From: Haberlea rhodopensis
Lineage: Eukaryota; Streptophyta; Magnoliopsida; Lamiales; Gesneriaceae
Assembly (NCBI GenBank): GCA_907163345.1
Contig: CAJQUN010001335.1
Coordinates: 1-64,000 of the forward strand
Direction of reading: 5' to 3'
DNA: 64,000 nt
Part shown: positions 46,868-58,887 of the stretch, piece by piece
Numbering within the stretch: position 1 is the first letter of the stretch
Layout: each line of letters opens with the position of its first letter
The notes under the pieces: generated by a model
Database searches by the model: none
Seen by the model: the letters and a program-made list of their open reading frames with translations, nothing else
Told to the model about the DNA's origin: nothing
Program-made: the position numbers and the translations under genes

Positions 46868-49123
46868 TATAAGGCCCCGTTGCTAATTAATTTTGATTAA
46901 TCACGAGTTAGCAAACCCGGGTGATTAAAAGCCGAGAATTCAAATTGATTGCTCCGGATCACGACGCTTTGCATCGATTGGTATGAACCTGTTCTTATCT
47001 TTATTTAGTTGAACTTTGTAGATTTTGGGTCGAAATTTAGGAGGAGACACGAAATTTGTTGGTGTCATTTTGTTAAAACAGAATCTGCAGAAATGATGTT
47101 GCATGCAGTAGGTAGCTCCGAAATTTCGATTTACTTAACTTCCGATTCTGACTTTGAGCCTCACACAAACATATGTAGATATATGTGTTTTCGTCCTGTG
47201 GTTAAAATATGAGACGATTTGGACTTAAAATGAATGAGTTATGATGTTTTTACCACAGGTTGCACAATCTGGAACATGCATGTAGGATGGTTGCACATGC
47301 AGTGTGTTCTTGGTAAATCTGGGAAACATATGCTACGATTTTGAGCTTGGTGTCTGAATAAACATTGTAAACTTTTGCGTTATCTTGCATTAGAAACTGG
47401 CCTCACATGATTTGGAGTTTATTTGTGTAAGATATGCACTTTTCCCTAGAACCGCTCACTCTGTCAAAACAGAATATGAGTATTTTTAAATCTGGCATAC
47501 TTTGCTTTGCATGTACCTCTAGATGAGCGAACTAGCTTCTGGACTTTACATATGAACTGTAGTAATTTGGGTTTTCGTGATTTTCCAACTAGCCTCAAGT
47601 CATTTGGACATCATATGAAGTTGTTACGAATTGTATACAAAAATGGGTCAGGCTGGAATTTGGTGAATTGTCCTGTTTTTCCAGCAGATTGTTCTTGGCC
47701 ATTTTACCTAGGCTAAATGAACGAATTTGAAGATGAGTTGAACTGATGAAATGTTCATTTTTGAGTTAGCTTTGAAAATAAATTGGACCCATGTGATTTT
47801 ATTAAGTATCAAACAAGTTATGAGCCTATCTCTACGGCCTCGCAGGCTGAAATTTAGAGAATTGGTTTTGGGTCTAAGTTTGAGTTTTATTTTGATAAGC
47901 TTAAGGCTAGTATGTGACATTATGTTGTATTTGGAACTATTATGACCAGGTTAATAGATTTCGGGGTTGATCTGAGAAGTCCCGGTAGATTAGCTTGGGT
48001 CGAGGTACGTTGAAATGAGTTTTATCATGACGTCTGGCAAAGACGTGTAATGATGCTAATGTATGACCTTGCTATTATTTGATTGATATGATTTTCTTGT
48101 CAATATATGATTCTGTGACTATCTGACATGATAAATGTCTTGGAGTACATGATATGTGAAATTACGTGATTTGTATATACTCAAATTACGTGATTTGTAT
48201 ATACTCTCACATGAGATTGCATGATATATTGAGTTGCATATGTCATTAATGCATAATGATTCATGGGCATATCATATTGAGCTATCGTTTCCTTGATATC
48301 CATGATTTTGACTGAGTTGACTTACTCTGAGTGTCGGGTGCGACGAGCATGGCGATGACAGGCAGTATAGGTAGTAACTGTAGTCACGTGCAGGTGCGAG
48401 CGGACCTAGACACGAGGGCTGGATGCAGTAACGTACATAGGATGAGTTTTCCTAGCGCAATGTACGTATACTGTCACCCTCTGCTCGAGCTATGATGATT
48501 TGATGATACCTTCCTTTGGACTCCGATTTTGGTATCTTGATTTCGATTCCCTTGTACCATTCATACATCGCATTCATACATGGTATGCATTGCATGATAT
48601 TTTGTCATTTGGCATGATCTATTTATTTCTCGTACTGGGGTACTGACCCCCTTTGCGGGGGGCTGTCATGTCTTTTGTTGTTCGGGCATGACAGGCGTTA
48701 CAGGAGGACGTGCTGATGATGCTTTTGGTGACGCATCAAGAGATACCCGAGCTCCATGATGAAGAGCTCAGGTTATGTTGGTTTTTCTTTCCCAGTAATC
48801 GTATGGTATGCTATGGATTTTAAAAAAAAAAAAAAAACAAAATAAATTTACCGGGGTATGCCCCGTGTATGTTGTACTCGGGATCTGATATTTTTCGGGA
48901 CTTTGTAATAACTTTGATTTATGTTGTTTTATTATCTGCGAATGAATGGCTTAACTAGAATTATATATATATATATATATATTTTGATATAAATATATAT
49001 GTATCTTAAAAGCGAAAAATTTTTAGGGCCATTTAAGGAGACGTTTGAAATTATTCTTCCGCTGTTTACGTAAATTAATCACTGTGTGATAATTAAACAC
49101 CATATTAGGATCGGGCCCTCACA
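46868..49123 (+). mobile_element. Solo LTR of a further gypsy-like family, in el2
   Basis: 2,256 bases between TATAAGGCCCCG and GGGCCCTCACA, TSD TGGTA (46863-46867, 49124-49128). The expected TG start reads TA, probably a point change. It contains GTACGT at 48005, a hairpin CTGTCATG...CATGACAG (48663-48694) preceded by a C/G-rich stem (about 48649-48662), a 15-base A tract near 48822 and an AT microsatellite near 48965-48982. No internal region remains. Confidence 0.85.
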
Positions 49124-49300
49124 TGGTATGTCGCTCTGTTTCAGAGTTTGATGTGAGGTAAGTATCCTCGCGTTTTTTTTTTAAGACGATTCTGATATGG
49201 TCAAGAATCGAGGTTATGGCTTCATGTTGTTGTGTAGCCTGGGTGTTACGTGATACACCGGTGCTAATTTCGAGGACGAAATTCTTTTAGTGGGGGATAT
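49124..49300 (+). mobile_element. el2 internal region, segment 4, with purine tract
   Basis: End of the internal region, finishing with TTTCGAGGACGAAATTC, then AGTGGGGGATAT (49289-49300) directly before the 3' LTR. Confidence 0.8.
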
Positions 49301-51728
49301 TGTGATGACCAGGGATTATAGATGGTAATCCCGGAGTGTTAATAACCCCTAAAGTTGTTTTACGTGGCGACTTGGAGTTTAATCGCGGTGTTGGGTCTTC
49401 TGGGCTCGTTTATTTGAGTAGTTGGGATCGTTGGATTCCGAGGTTGAGATTGTATTCTCATTACGGTGTAAAACCTAAGAGTTGGGTTGTTGAAGTGTCT
49501 CGGAATCTCGGGTGCTTGTGTGAGCACCGATAGGGGGTTTTGGAGTTAGAGAGAGAGTTTTTGAAAACAAATGATTTTTAATGAATCATGATGTATTTGT
49601 GGGGCTATTAGTATTTCGGGGTATTTTTGCTATAAATACCAGTTGAACCGAGATTTTAATTAAAATTTCATTTCAGCACCTTACCTTCTCTCTCCCTCCC
49701 GCGTCGGCCATTTCCCGATTTCCCCAGCCCCCGCACGTAAAAGCGTTGCGCCCGCCGCCGTTCGGCGCGTCCGACCCACCGGTGGCTTCGTCTCGTCCAG
49801 GCGCTCCTTTCTATACCGGCAAATCGAAGTTTCGTCGCAATTTACGTTCGGATTTTGCAGAAAAGCGCCGATCCCCAATTTCTAGGGTTCTTCGATTTCG
49901 GTCGATTTTCCTTCCGATTTTCGATTGGGTAACCTTCCTTACCCCTTTTTCATGCTTCTCATGTTTTTCCCTACCATTTTGTGATTTTTGGTTCGAATTT
50001 ATTTTTGAATTTCGTAGGGTTTGGTTCGAAATTTGGGGGTTTTTGGCAAGGGGTGATGATTCTTGTTATGGGTCGTTTATTACATGTTTTAGATGTATTA
50101 TGGTGCTTAGTTTGAGTTGGAAAATTGGTGTAAGGGTTCGAAAAATTTATGGGGAGCTCTTGAGCAATTTTTGTTGATGTCTCATTCGATTTTCCCTCCC
50201 TGCATGTACTCTACCCCGGGTCCTTGAAATGGTTAATTGTCGTGTGTTGACAATATTTGAGGGTTATGAGTGTGCTTGAGCATGGGTTGCATGTTCGTAA
50301 ATAATTGTGAATTAATTTATCGTGTTAGCACATCGTTCCTCGGGGCATGGAACTCGAACAAAGCCTGGCTCGAACTTCGGAGATTTAAGGTACGTGCGAC
50401 GTATATATGAGAGCATTTGTGAAATGCATAATGTATTTTGATTGCATTGATGGTTGTGCGTATGGTTATATATATGTGTTGATATAGTTATGGAACGACC
50501 CAATCTTGACATCCCCGCCACAAGCGTGCGTGATACTAGAGTAGTATGACCTTATAAGATATATGGGGTACTGAGTTTATATGACTATTGTAGGGCATTT
50601 GAGATGCCTGAGAATGATCGTGGAATCATGTATTCATTGTAATACATGTGAGATGTCTAAGTATAATGGAGAATCGGTAAAATAAATGCTAGGCATTTGA
50701 GCTATCTGTGATTGGTAGCAAAGTTAAAAATCAGTATTAGATATCGAGATATCTATATTTGTATGTATAATGAATTTGGAATCATTAATTATTGATACTT
50801 GAGAATCAGGCATGCTATGAGTTAAATCAATGTGTTGATTTACTGATTTTTGAGATATGATGAGTTTGATGATTGTGAGAACAGGGACAGTACACGGAAT
50901 CCCGGATGAGGACGTTGTCATCCAGGGAGTATCATTTAAAATTCATTATTATTTACTTTTGCTGTAAATTATGAATTTCATTACAGTGATTATGGGATTT
51001 GTGTATTGGTATGCTCACCCCGTTGGGGGCTGTCTCTGTTGGGGCAGGTGAACAGGTACATCGATGGCTTTGGAGTTGAGCTCGAGCTGTTGATTGGATG
51101 TACTTCCAGGATCGTGGTACCAGGGCTTGATGGAGCACGGTATCGTACAGAGTACTTATATACACCCGAGGGTTATATACACATTTATGATGCTCGCATG
51201 TGAGCACGATTATACTTGTATATGGGTTGTATATAATGGCATGAGCCTTTCTCTCTTTCATTATATGTTGCATGCAATTAAGGGTAGAATTGCTAATGAT
51301 ATGAGAGTCATTAGTGTATTATGTGGGTGTTGAAACCCACTTTTGTCGTCTTATGTGTGGTGTCTTCCCTGGCTGGGAATTTACTTTGTGTTCTGTATTC
51401 TGTTGAGTATTGTGTATTCCCTGGCCGGGAATTATATTATGTGATGTGCTTTTGTTTTGGGATAGCTCATTTATGGGGAGACTCTGCCCAAATTTTTATA
51501 AAAGTCCACAATGTAAAAAGTGGCAAAAAGGGGATGGTAATGGGCGAACTTGATGAGTCTATATGTTGTTAGGATGATGATCTTATAACATTGAGTATTA
51601 AAGAAATTTTGTAGTTGCCATTCAATGGTAAAGTATCATCTGAGTTTCCCGATTGATTTTATTGAAAGCATGTGCCACACATAATGATTAATACACTAAT
51701 TAAGGGTTAAGGGCTTGGGGTCCTTACA
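49301..51728 (+). repeat. el2 3' LTR
   Basis: 2,428 bases, near-identical to the 5' LTR. One visible indel removes the right arm of the GTACGT/ACGTAC repeat (near 50400). Hairpin CTGTCTC-TGTT-GGGGCAG at 51030-51047. Confidence 0.94.
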
Positions 51729-51739
51729 ATTTTACTCCA

Positions 51740-54280
51740 ATGGCTACCATAACTCACAACTCTCTCTCCGTTGAGTTCAATGATATTTACAGGGCTGAAG
51801 ATGCAGAGATGGTCTCCATTTTCAGAGCTTTGGAATCGTCTGGATTACGGAACTTGTTGGAGTGTGGCACAGTGGTTTACGAGTCAGAGATTCGTGAACT
51901 GTTTGCCAATGTTGTATCCCAGAAGTCATTCATCTCCACATCTGTCAAGGGCAAAGCATTTGAAATCTCGCCGATGACGCTGGCCAAGACCTTTGGTCTA
52001 CCCAACTCCGGACTGACTGAGTTTGGGCAGATCCCTCAAGCCTCCTTCACAGCTCTTCATGGGAAGATTTCAATATTTGGCCATCGCCTGCAGCCCTCAT
52101 TCAAAAAGAAGGAAATGCTCTTTCATTTCCAGGCGCTGTGCGAAATTGTGGGCAAGCCATTATTGGGCAAAGGTGGAAGTTTTGACGCCGTCACTGCCGA
52201 GAAGTTCAGGGCCATGGCTGCTATTATTTCCGGACAGAAGATGAACTGGTCCATGATTCTTTTTGGAGTTCTGATGGAAACAGTGATCGCCTCCAAACAG
52301 GCCGTCTGCTTTGCTGTTCCTCTCAGCAAGCTCCTGGAAACTTTGGATATTGAGCTGGGGAAGCAGTCTGCTCTGAGTCCCTTCAAGATTCTCAACTCCA
52401 AAGGGCTAGCACTGCTGAAATCCAAGAGTGCTCCACCTACCCCTACAGATCTGGTGGCAGTCAAGATTGAGAAGGGAGAAGAACAGGCCGCTGCTCGCAA
52501 ACCACGAGTCAAGCGAAAGTTAACCATCCAGACTGACTCTGAAGAAACTCAATCTGCTCCCTCGCCACCAGCCAAGCCTCTTCCCAAGAAGCCAAGAACC
52601 CAAATTACCAAGCCCAGCAAAACCTTACCTCTCAAAGCCTTACCCATATTGCCTCCAACAAAAACCACCCCTGCACCCCAACCTACAACCCAAATTTCAA
52701 CCACTTCAACCAATACACCCAATGTAACCATCCGAGTCCCCTCTGCCATTCCCGTGGTCAAAGGGATTGTTATCACTGAGTTGGGCGACTATACCCAATC
52801 AGGGATCAAGTCCCCTCCCTCCACCGGCAAGGGCAAAACCATTTTCTCCGAACCACTCTCCTCTAAACCCAAATCTGCAGCACAGACAGCAATTGACATT
52901 GCTATGGAGGACGTTGAAGAAAAAGTGAAGGAGCTCATTGTGGTTTTTGATGAGTACGTCGAATACAGAACGATCAACCACATTGAGAAGTTCTTCGGCA
53001 AACTCAAACGCCTTCAGAAAATGGAAGAAGAAGTTCTGAAGGGAACAGAGACCGATGATGTTCGGATTGCTGTGCAGCGCAAAGAGCTATTTAAGGCCAA
53101 TCAAAGATTCAGACTGGCGTCTCTGCTCTTAGCTGCTAAGAAAGCGAACTTCGATCCGAATGTTCCAACTGCCAGAGATGATGGGGCTGTTATTGCTCAA
53201 TTAGAGATGGATATTCATGCTCTACATTTAGCTGTCCGCTTTCAACGACAGAAAATTAGCATATCCACTCTAGTAACCAGCCCAGATCATCCTTCTGCAA
53301 GCAAGACTCTGGCAGAACCTTTTATTGAGGTTATTCCCTCTGGAGCAGCAGATCAGACTGCAGAAATAGTAGCAGATCAGACAGCAGATCATGCCGCAGA
53401 TCAGACTGCAGACATCGTAGCGGATCAGACAGCGGAGCAGCCATTGCCTAATGCTCCGTCTGCTACAGACGATGAACCATTGAATGTCTTGTTGGACACT
53501 CCAACAACATCTATTCCTTTGGGATCGTCAGACTCCCACGTTCAAATCAGTCCAACCACAGAACTTGCACCAGTTGAAGCACCAGAGTTCGTCGATCCGG
53601 ATCTGGTGGTGTCCACAATTGTTGCAGCTCTACAAATTGAGGAGCCCTCCAGACCCAGCACTCCTCCAGTCCAATCAGATGAAGATATGGCTTTCATACA
53701 AGCATTTTCTTAGGATCTGGTCACCTTGATCCGGTCCGTAAGTCACCAAGATGTTGTATCTTCACTTGTGCCGGTTGCTGAAGAAGATGATCATGCATTG
53801 TCATCATCAGATCACTCTCCAAGCCGACAATCTGATGCACCTCCATTTCTGGCAAGGACCCTTCAGCACTTATTTGACAACTGCATGTCACTCTCTCAAC
53901 GTGTTCTAGAAGTTCATCAAGGTCAGCGGCTTACAGCTTTGGACTTTGATTCATTCAAAGAGAAGATGACAGCCAGTATCGGCAGCCTTCAGCGAGGACT
54001 GAACGATTTGTTCTCTCAGCAAGCCACTTATAAGAACAACCTGAGAAAAGAGCAGATCGAGCTGGCCACTGAAGTCAGAGCATCCGTCGCCAACTCCCTT
54101 CGCGCTCAAGATACTCGTCTTGACGCTATCAGCGCTCAGCTAGCACAAGTTGTAGACTTTCTCCAAGAGATTGCTGCTGACAAAAAGGGGGAAAGAAAAA
54201 AGACTTCAAGCCACATCAGTCTCAGTCTTCAAGAAAATAGTTTTCATAATTATTCAGACGTCTGTATGCAGGATTATTGA
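51740..54280 (+). pseudogene. Third ORF of the copia element (Sirevirus 3' ORF), one in-frame stop
   Basis: ATG at 51740, 11 bases after the el2 insertion. Open for 657 codons to TAG 53711-53713, then open in the same frame to 54280; a single stop splits one frame of about 846 codons. The N-terminal ~200 residues look globular and may correspond to the plant transposon-associated domain found in such ORFs (weak recognition). A basic KPRVKRK stretch follows at about residues 254-260, a Pro/Thr/Lys-rich region at about 267-330, ADQTA-type repeats at about 537-570, and a heptad-like helical C-terminus after the stop. Sireviruses carry an ORF here often called envelope-like; I see no signal peptide or membrane segment, so I do not assign that function. 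Confidence 0.75.
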
Positions 54281-54483
54281 TCAATAAAGAAATCTTTCTT
54301 TGTTAAGTCCTTGTTCATTTATTTTGAACTAAAATAAAAGGCTTAATAATAAAAGCTTAATTGATCCAACTTAATAATGTTCATTTATTTTGAACAAGAA
54401 GAAGTAATCGATCCGAAAGTATACGCTTCAGAGTTCTTATCAGACTGGTTAAAAAGACTTGGAAGCTAGGTTTTATCATCATC

Positions 54484-54497
54484 AAAAAGGTGGAATT
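54484..54497 (+). other. Polypurine tract of the copia element
   Basis: AAAAAGGTGGAATT directly before the 3' LTR. Confidence 0.65.
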
Positions 54498-55708
54498 TGT
54501 TAGTTCCGAATCTTATCGATGAGATTTTAAAGATGACAAAACATATCAGACCGGATCGAGAGAATCAGACTGACCAGATCGATCGCCCAAAACAGATCAA
54601 GCTGATATGATGACAAAGCATATCAGACCGGATCGAGGGTAATCAGACTGACTAGATCGATAGCTCACAACAGAACAAGCTGATAAGGCATATCACATAT
54701 CAGACCGGATCGATGGAGATCAGACTGACTAGATCAAAGCTTCAGATCGATCTCAATCTTTATCAGATCAGAGCAGTCAAGGATGCATAAAGATTGGCTC
54801 TTCAGTCCGAATCATAACGGCTATTTATTGTAGCATTTAATGTCGTAATTAATGCTACAAAGGACCAAAGACTGAAGATTGCCATAAAAGGTAAGAAGAC
54901 AAAGAAGAGCTTACCTGACAGTCGCCGAAAGTATGAACAGAACGGCAAGTATCCTGAAGAAGAAGACTGTAGCTTACTCAGAGATTAAGCAGAGTCAAGA
55001 GTTGCACATTGAGGGAAATAATGTCGTTGGTACATGCAACTATAAAAGGATACAACAACAATACAAAGAAAAACAACTACACAATACAGAAAATCAAGAC
55101 AGAGTCTGATCAATTGAAAAACGCACAAGAAAGCAAAAAACAGCACAAGCTTACAAGCTCAGAAGCTCTCGAGCTGAAATTATTCTTAAGCACGATTACT
55201 TTGTAATATTTGATCATTTAGGATCACTGTGCGCATCTTGTGTATTCTGTGTTGAAAAACAGACGTGAGAAACAAATAGTAACTGTCAGACAGAGAGTGT
55301 CTGGACAGATTGAGTGACTAGGAGTTTCAGACTGGTAGTGAGGTAAATCCAGCCTGAATCGGGTTTGTACAACAGGATTGTATAAATCAAAGTCTTCTAG
55401 TATAAACCTTCCTAAATTGGAAGAAGGGGAGACGTAGAAGGATTACACCACCTTTGAACTTCCAGAAACATTTCATGTGTTCTTATCTTTCTGCACTTGT
55501 TCTTTCATTCAAGCCATCGAGCCGTTCTTACAAATATAAGATCAGACTGTTCCGCACTCATACATTTAGTGGTCTGTTCTATAAAAGAGTTGATTAAGAA
55601 ACAGATTTCTTTCACTAATCCGAAAGAAATCACAAGGGATTAAATTTTAGAAGGAGTGTTCATTCACCCCCCCCCCCCCCCTCTAAACACTCCGGACCGA
55701 TCCTAACA
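54498..55708 (+). repeat. Copia 3' LTR
   Basis: 1,211 bases, TGTTAGTTCCG... to ...GATCCTAACA, with TATAAAA at 55041-55047 and a 15-base C tract at 55667-55681. C-tract length differs among copies (12, 15, and 14 as G at 40672). Confidence 0.94.
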
Positions 55709-56349
55709 GATGTTTTGGAGCATTTTGAAGACAAGAAACAAGAGTATAAACTACAACAAAGTTGTGTTCAATCAAATTCTATCTAGCATTGCAAACTTCA
55801 TATATTTGTGTGTTATTGGAGTTTGTGATTCATTTCTTGTGTGAGAGTTCTTGTGTTCTTCGTGTTGTTACACCGTGAAGGTGTTATTGATTTACTGTAA
55901 GGTCCTCCAACACAGACGCAAGTTGGAAATTGTAAAAGTCATCAATAAGTGAAGTTGGTGCAAGTGTGTGGCTATCCTTGGAGCCTTTAAGGCCAAGAAG
56001 ACTCGTGAAGAGTATGTTGCTCGTGAAGAGCTGTTTTACTCGGGAAGAGTGTGTTGTGGCTAACTTGGAGCCCTTAAGGCCAAGATCAAGATTGTTCTAG
56101 TGGAACCTTGGTTAAACGTTTTCTAACCGGGAAGAGGAGACGTAGGCGATTCATCGCCGAACTTCTATAACAAACTCTCTTGTCATTTATCGCTTTATTT
56201 AATTTACGCATCTATTTATTACTTCATTTTATTTATTGTTCGATTGACTTAAGTCTTCTGCAGCGCAAAACTTGACTATTTTGCAAATTCATTGTAAAAC
56301 GCTAAAGTAGCCAAGGAACCTCATTCACCCCCCCTCTTCGGTTCCAACA
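55709..56349 (+). mobile_element. 3' part of an unrelated copia-type LTR
   Basis: Non-coding, ending TCACCCCCCCTCTTCGGTTCCAACA, the usual end of Sirevirus-like LTRs, then directly abutting gypsy integrase codons. Its left part is absent; the copia 3' LTR begins it abruptly. GATGT at 55709 would be the copia TSD on this side but has no partner at 18614. Confidence 0.6.
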
Positions 56350-57610
56350 CTTTCACTTTTTCTTCCATCTCCCTGATCAACTCCGGTCCTCCGACTGATT
56401 TACTATCTATGTCATCCCAGTATAGTGGTGATCTACAACATCGACCATATATGGCCTCAAATGGAGCCATCTGAATGCTCGTCTGATAGCTATTGTTGTA
56501 CGAGAATTCCACCAAAGCTAATGAGTCCTGCCACATAGTGTCAAACTCTAGTACACAAGCCCACAACATATCTTCGAGTGTCTGTATAGTACGCTCAGTC
56601 TGGCCATCGGTTTGGGGATGGTATGCGGTACTCAATCTGACTTCGGTTCCCAAATCTGACTGAAGACCTTCCCAAAAATGCGAAGTAAATCGCGGATCTC
56701 GATCAGACACAATAGAAACTGGGATCCCGTGCAACCTTACCACATCTCGAACGTACAACTGAGCCATCCTCAAATACGTGAAGGTCATGCTATATGGAAT
56801 AAAATGAGCCACTTTGGTCAGCCTATCCACAATTACCCAAATGGCGTCAAGTCCCGAAGCAGTCCTCGGTAAGTGGGTCACGAAGTCCATGGATATGTGT
56901 TCCCACTTCCATTTAAGTACTTCCAGACTTTTCAATTCACCGCCAGGCCACTGCCTCTCGGCCTTCACCTATTGATAGATCAAACACCTCTTAACGAATG
57001 CGATGACATCTCGTTTCATTCTTTTCCACCAGAACTAGTCACAGAGATCCTTATACATATTCCTCCCGCCTGGGTGAATGCTAAACCTGCTACTATGAGT
57101 TCGCTGTAAGATCTCTTGACGCAACTCCGGCATACTCAGAACTACCCAACGATTACCAAGCCTTAAAGAACCGTCTTCAGCCACTCTGAACTTCGATGGC
57201 TGTCCCAGAAGTGCCAATGCTAACCATCTCTGTATCTCATCGTCTGCCTTCTGAGCTCTCCTGATATTCTCAAAAGCATTCGGCTCTGCTAATAAAGTTG
57301 ATATACGTACCAGTGATGCAGATACATCGAAGTCATAGCCCAGATGGCAATAGGAAGTCAACATAGCTGATAAATGCATGACGTCCTCTGCGGTACATTT
57401 CACTTTCCGACTCAACCTTTCCAGGATGGTACTCAATTTCACAATCATAGTCCTTTAGCATGTCCATCCATCTTCTCTGTGTCATATTCAACTCCGCCTG
57501 AGTAAACAAGAACTTCAGGCTCTTATGATCTGTATAGATGGTAAACAAAGTACCATACAAGTAGTGCCGCCAAATCTTCAAGGCAAACACTATAGCTGTC
57601 CCTAGTTCCT
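56350..57610 (-). pseudogene. pol: Ty3/gypsy pol fragment 1: RNase H to integrase core
   Basis: Read leftwards: RNase H C-terminus (FALKIWRHYLYG, TDHKSL) at about 57600-57420, linker, integrase zinc finger, then the core. Catalytic residues are D (56885-56887), D in SDRD (56702-56704) and E in GQTERT (56594-56596), exact D-35-E spacing. Damage: a small deletion with frameshift near 57415 in the HPGK linker, in-frame stops at 57035 and 56969, and the second zinc-finger Cys replaced by Tyr (CLIYQ). The frame ends in the LTR remnant at 56349, so the C-terminus is missing; the RT is missing on the right. Sequence is of chromovirus (Tekay-like) type. Confidence 0.88.
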
Positions 57611-58159
57611 TAAGTACAGATTAAAGGCATAATTAGAGCTAACATGTATTATCAGAGTATAAAAGTTCATGTTGAGACATTGAGCCTTAAGAATTACATG
57701 CCAAGTTAAGGACTTTCAAATGGATTAATTACATTCTCTAACAAATGAATGTTAATCACTATAGCTTTACACTACTCTTAGAGTAGACACTATACAAAAA
57801 TATAATCCTGTCCTTCCTTATCAAAAGCGCTCTTCACAAGCTCACCGCCTCAACCCGTCCTTAGCCCCCTTTTTCATGCCAAAATGTACCTACAAGGACA
57901 ACCCCCAATACATGAGCATATAATAATCCATATTCAACACAATATGAACATAAGGCGTAAATGCATAAACCGTAATAAAACACTTCCTGTTTTTCCCATG
58001 CATTTTAAACGCTCCCTTTTTGGTTGTCCCTGTACCATAACTCATTAGTATAATCAATAGATTATTTATTTGTTCTACACATGTCATGAAATAACACCAT
58101 TTCATTATCACCAATCACCAATCTCTAGTCTGTTATAATAGTGTATTTTAATGCACCTC

Positions 58160-58340
58160 GTTTGTCATGACAGCGACACTAATACCCCTCGCTTCGACAT
58201 ATTAGCGGCATTGAATAACCTCGTGGAAATGCGACATGCGGCAATACCCTCGCTTCAACATTTGGCGGAAAATATTCTTTCCTCATTACAATATGACAGC
58301 GGCAAGTATTCTATCATCGCTTCAAGTGACAGCGGCAAAG
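58160..58340 (-). repeat. AGCGA / CCGCTGTC repeat series in the chromovirus LTR
   Basis: On the minus strand, units such as GAAGCGATG...TTGCCGCTGTC repeat about five or six times. Wording and order match the dispersed clusters in the internal regions of A, el1 and el2. Confidence 0.75.
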
Positions 58341-58701
58341 CATTAAAATCATCACTCTATATAACCATGACTCATGAGATGTGCACCAAACAATCATCAT
58401 ATACATATGCAATCGTAATGCATAATTCAACATGTAATTGCATCCACCATGCACAATTCCATATATACTTGCATCCACAATGCATATTCAAATGAGTATA
58501 TAAGATACATGTACCGTTGGGTGCCCGTACGTCTCTCTACGTACCTTTCCAAAAGTAGGATGTGGTAGGACTTCATTTCCTTGGTTGTGTTGCCACCTGG
58601 GATGGTTCTACACACTCACACAAACCAATATTAGAACCCAATAATAGTCCAATACCAAAAATCCCAAAAAATAATCAAAACATACCATTCTGGCATCTCG
58701 C

Positions 58702-58887
58702 GATCGATCGCCATGGAGTCCCGATCGATCACAAGGTCCAGCAGCCCCGAATGCCAATTTCTGGCGATAGGCGGGCGATCGATCGCTCGCCTCACCGATC
58801 GATCGCCCCATCATGGGGATCGATCGCCAGACACAGCGATCGCATACTGCCCACGTGCGATCGATCGCCATTTTTGGGCGATCGATC
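58702..58887 (-). repeat. GATCGATC palindrome array, about 20.5-bp phase
   Basis: GATCGATC starts at 58702, 58723, 58777, 58797, 58818, 58859 and 58880, with a half-site GCGATCGC at about 58836-58843. From 58777 on, intervals are 20, 21, 41 (the half-site falls midway) and 21 bp. On the minus strand it lies upstream of the transcribed part of the LTR. Confidence 0.85.

Larger units (their letters stand above)
34716..51728 (+). mobile_element. Non-autonomous LTR retrotransposon el2, carrying four nested solo LTRs
   Basis: 5' LTR 34716-37156, internal 37157-49300, 3' LTR 49301-51728, TSD ATTTT at 34711-34715 and 51729-51733. Without later insertions the internal region is about 3.85 kb, comparable to A and el1. 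No gag or pol. The start TGTGATGACCAGG and end GGTCCTTACA differ from el1, but primer site, internal start, array and 3' LTR half are homologous. Solo LTRs at 38470, 42517 and 46868 lie directly inside it, and one at 40645 lies inside the first. Confidence 0.94.
18615..55708 (+). mobile_element. Ty1/copia element, Sirevirus type, split by two nested insertions
   Basis: LTRs at 18615-19823 and 54498-55708, tRNA-Met primer site, gag with zinc knuckle, pol in the copia order protease-integrase-RT-RNase H, then an extra ORF before the 3' LTR. Order and third ORF fit the Sirevirus/SIRE lineage. El1 (24684-33961) and el2 (34716-51728) removed, the element is about 10.8 kb. Every ORF has in-frame stops or a frameshift, so it is defective. 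The 5-bp flanks do not match (TACAT before 18615, GATGT after 55708), so one side has been rearranged. Confidence 0.9.
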
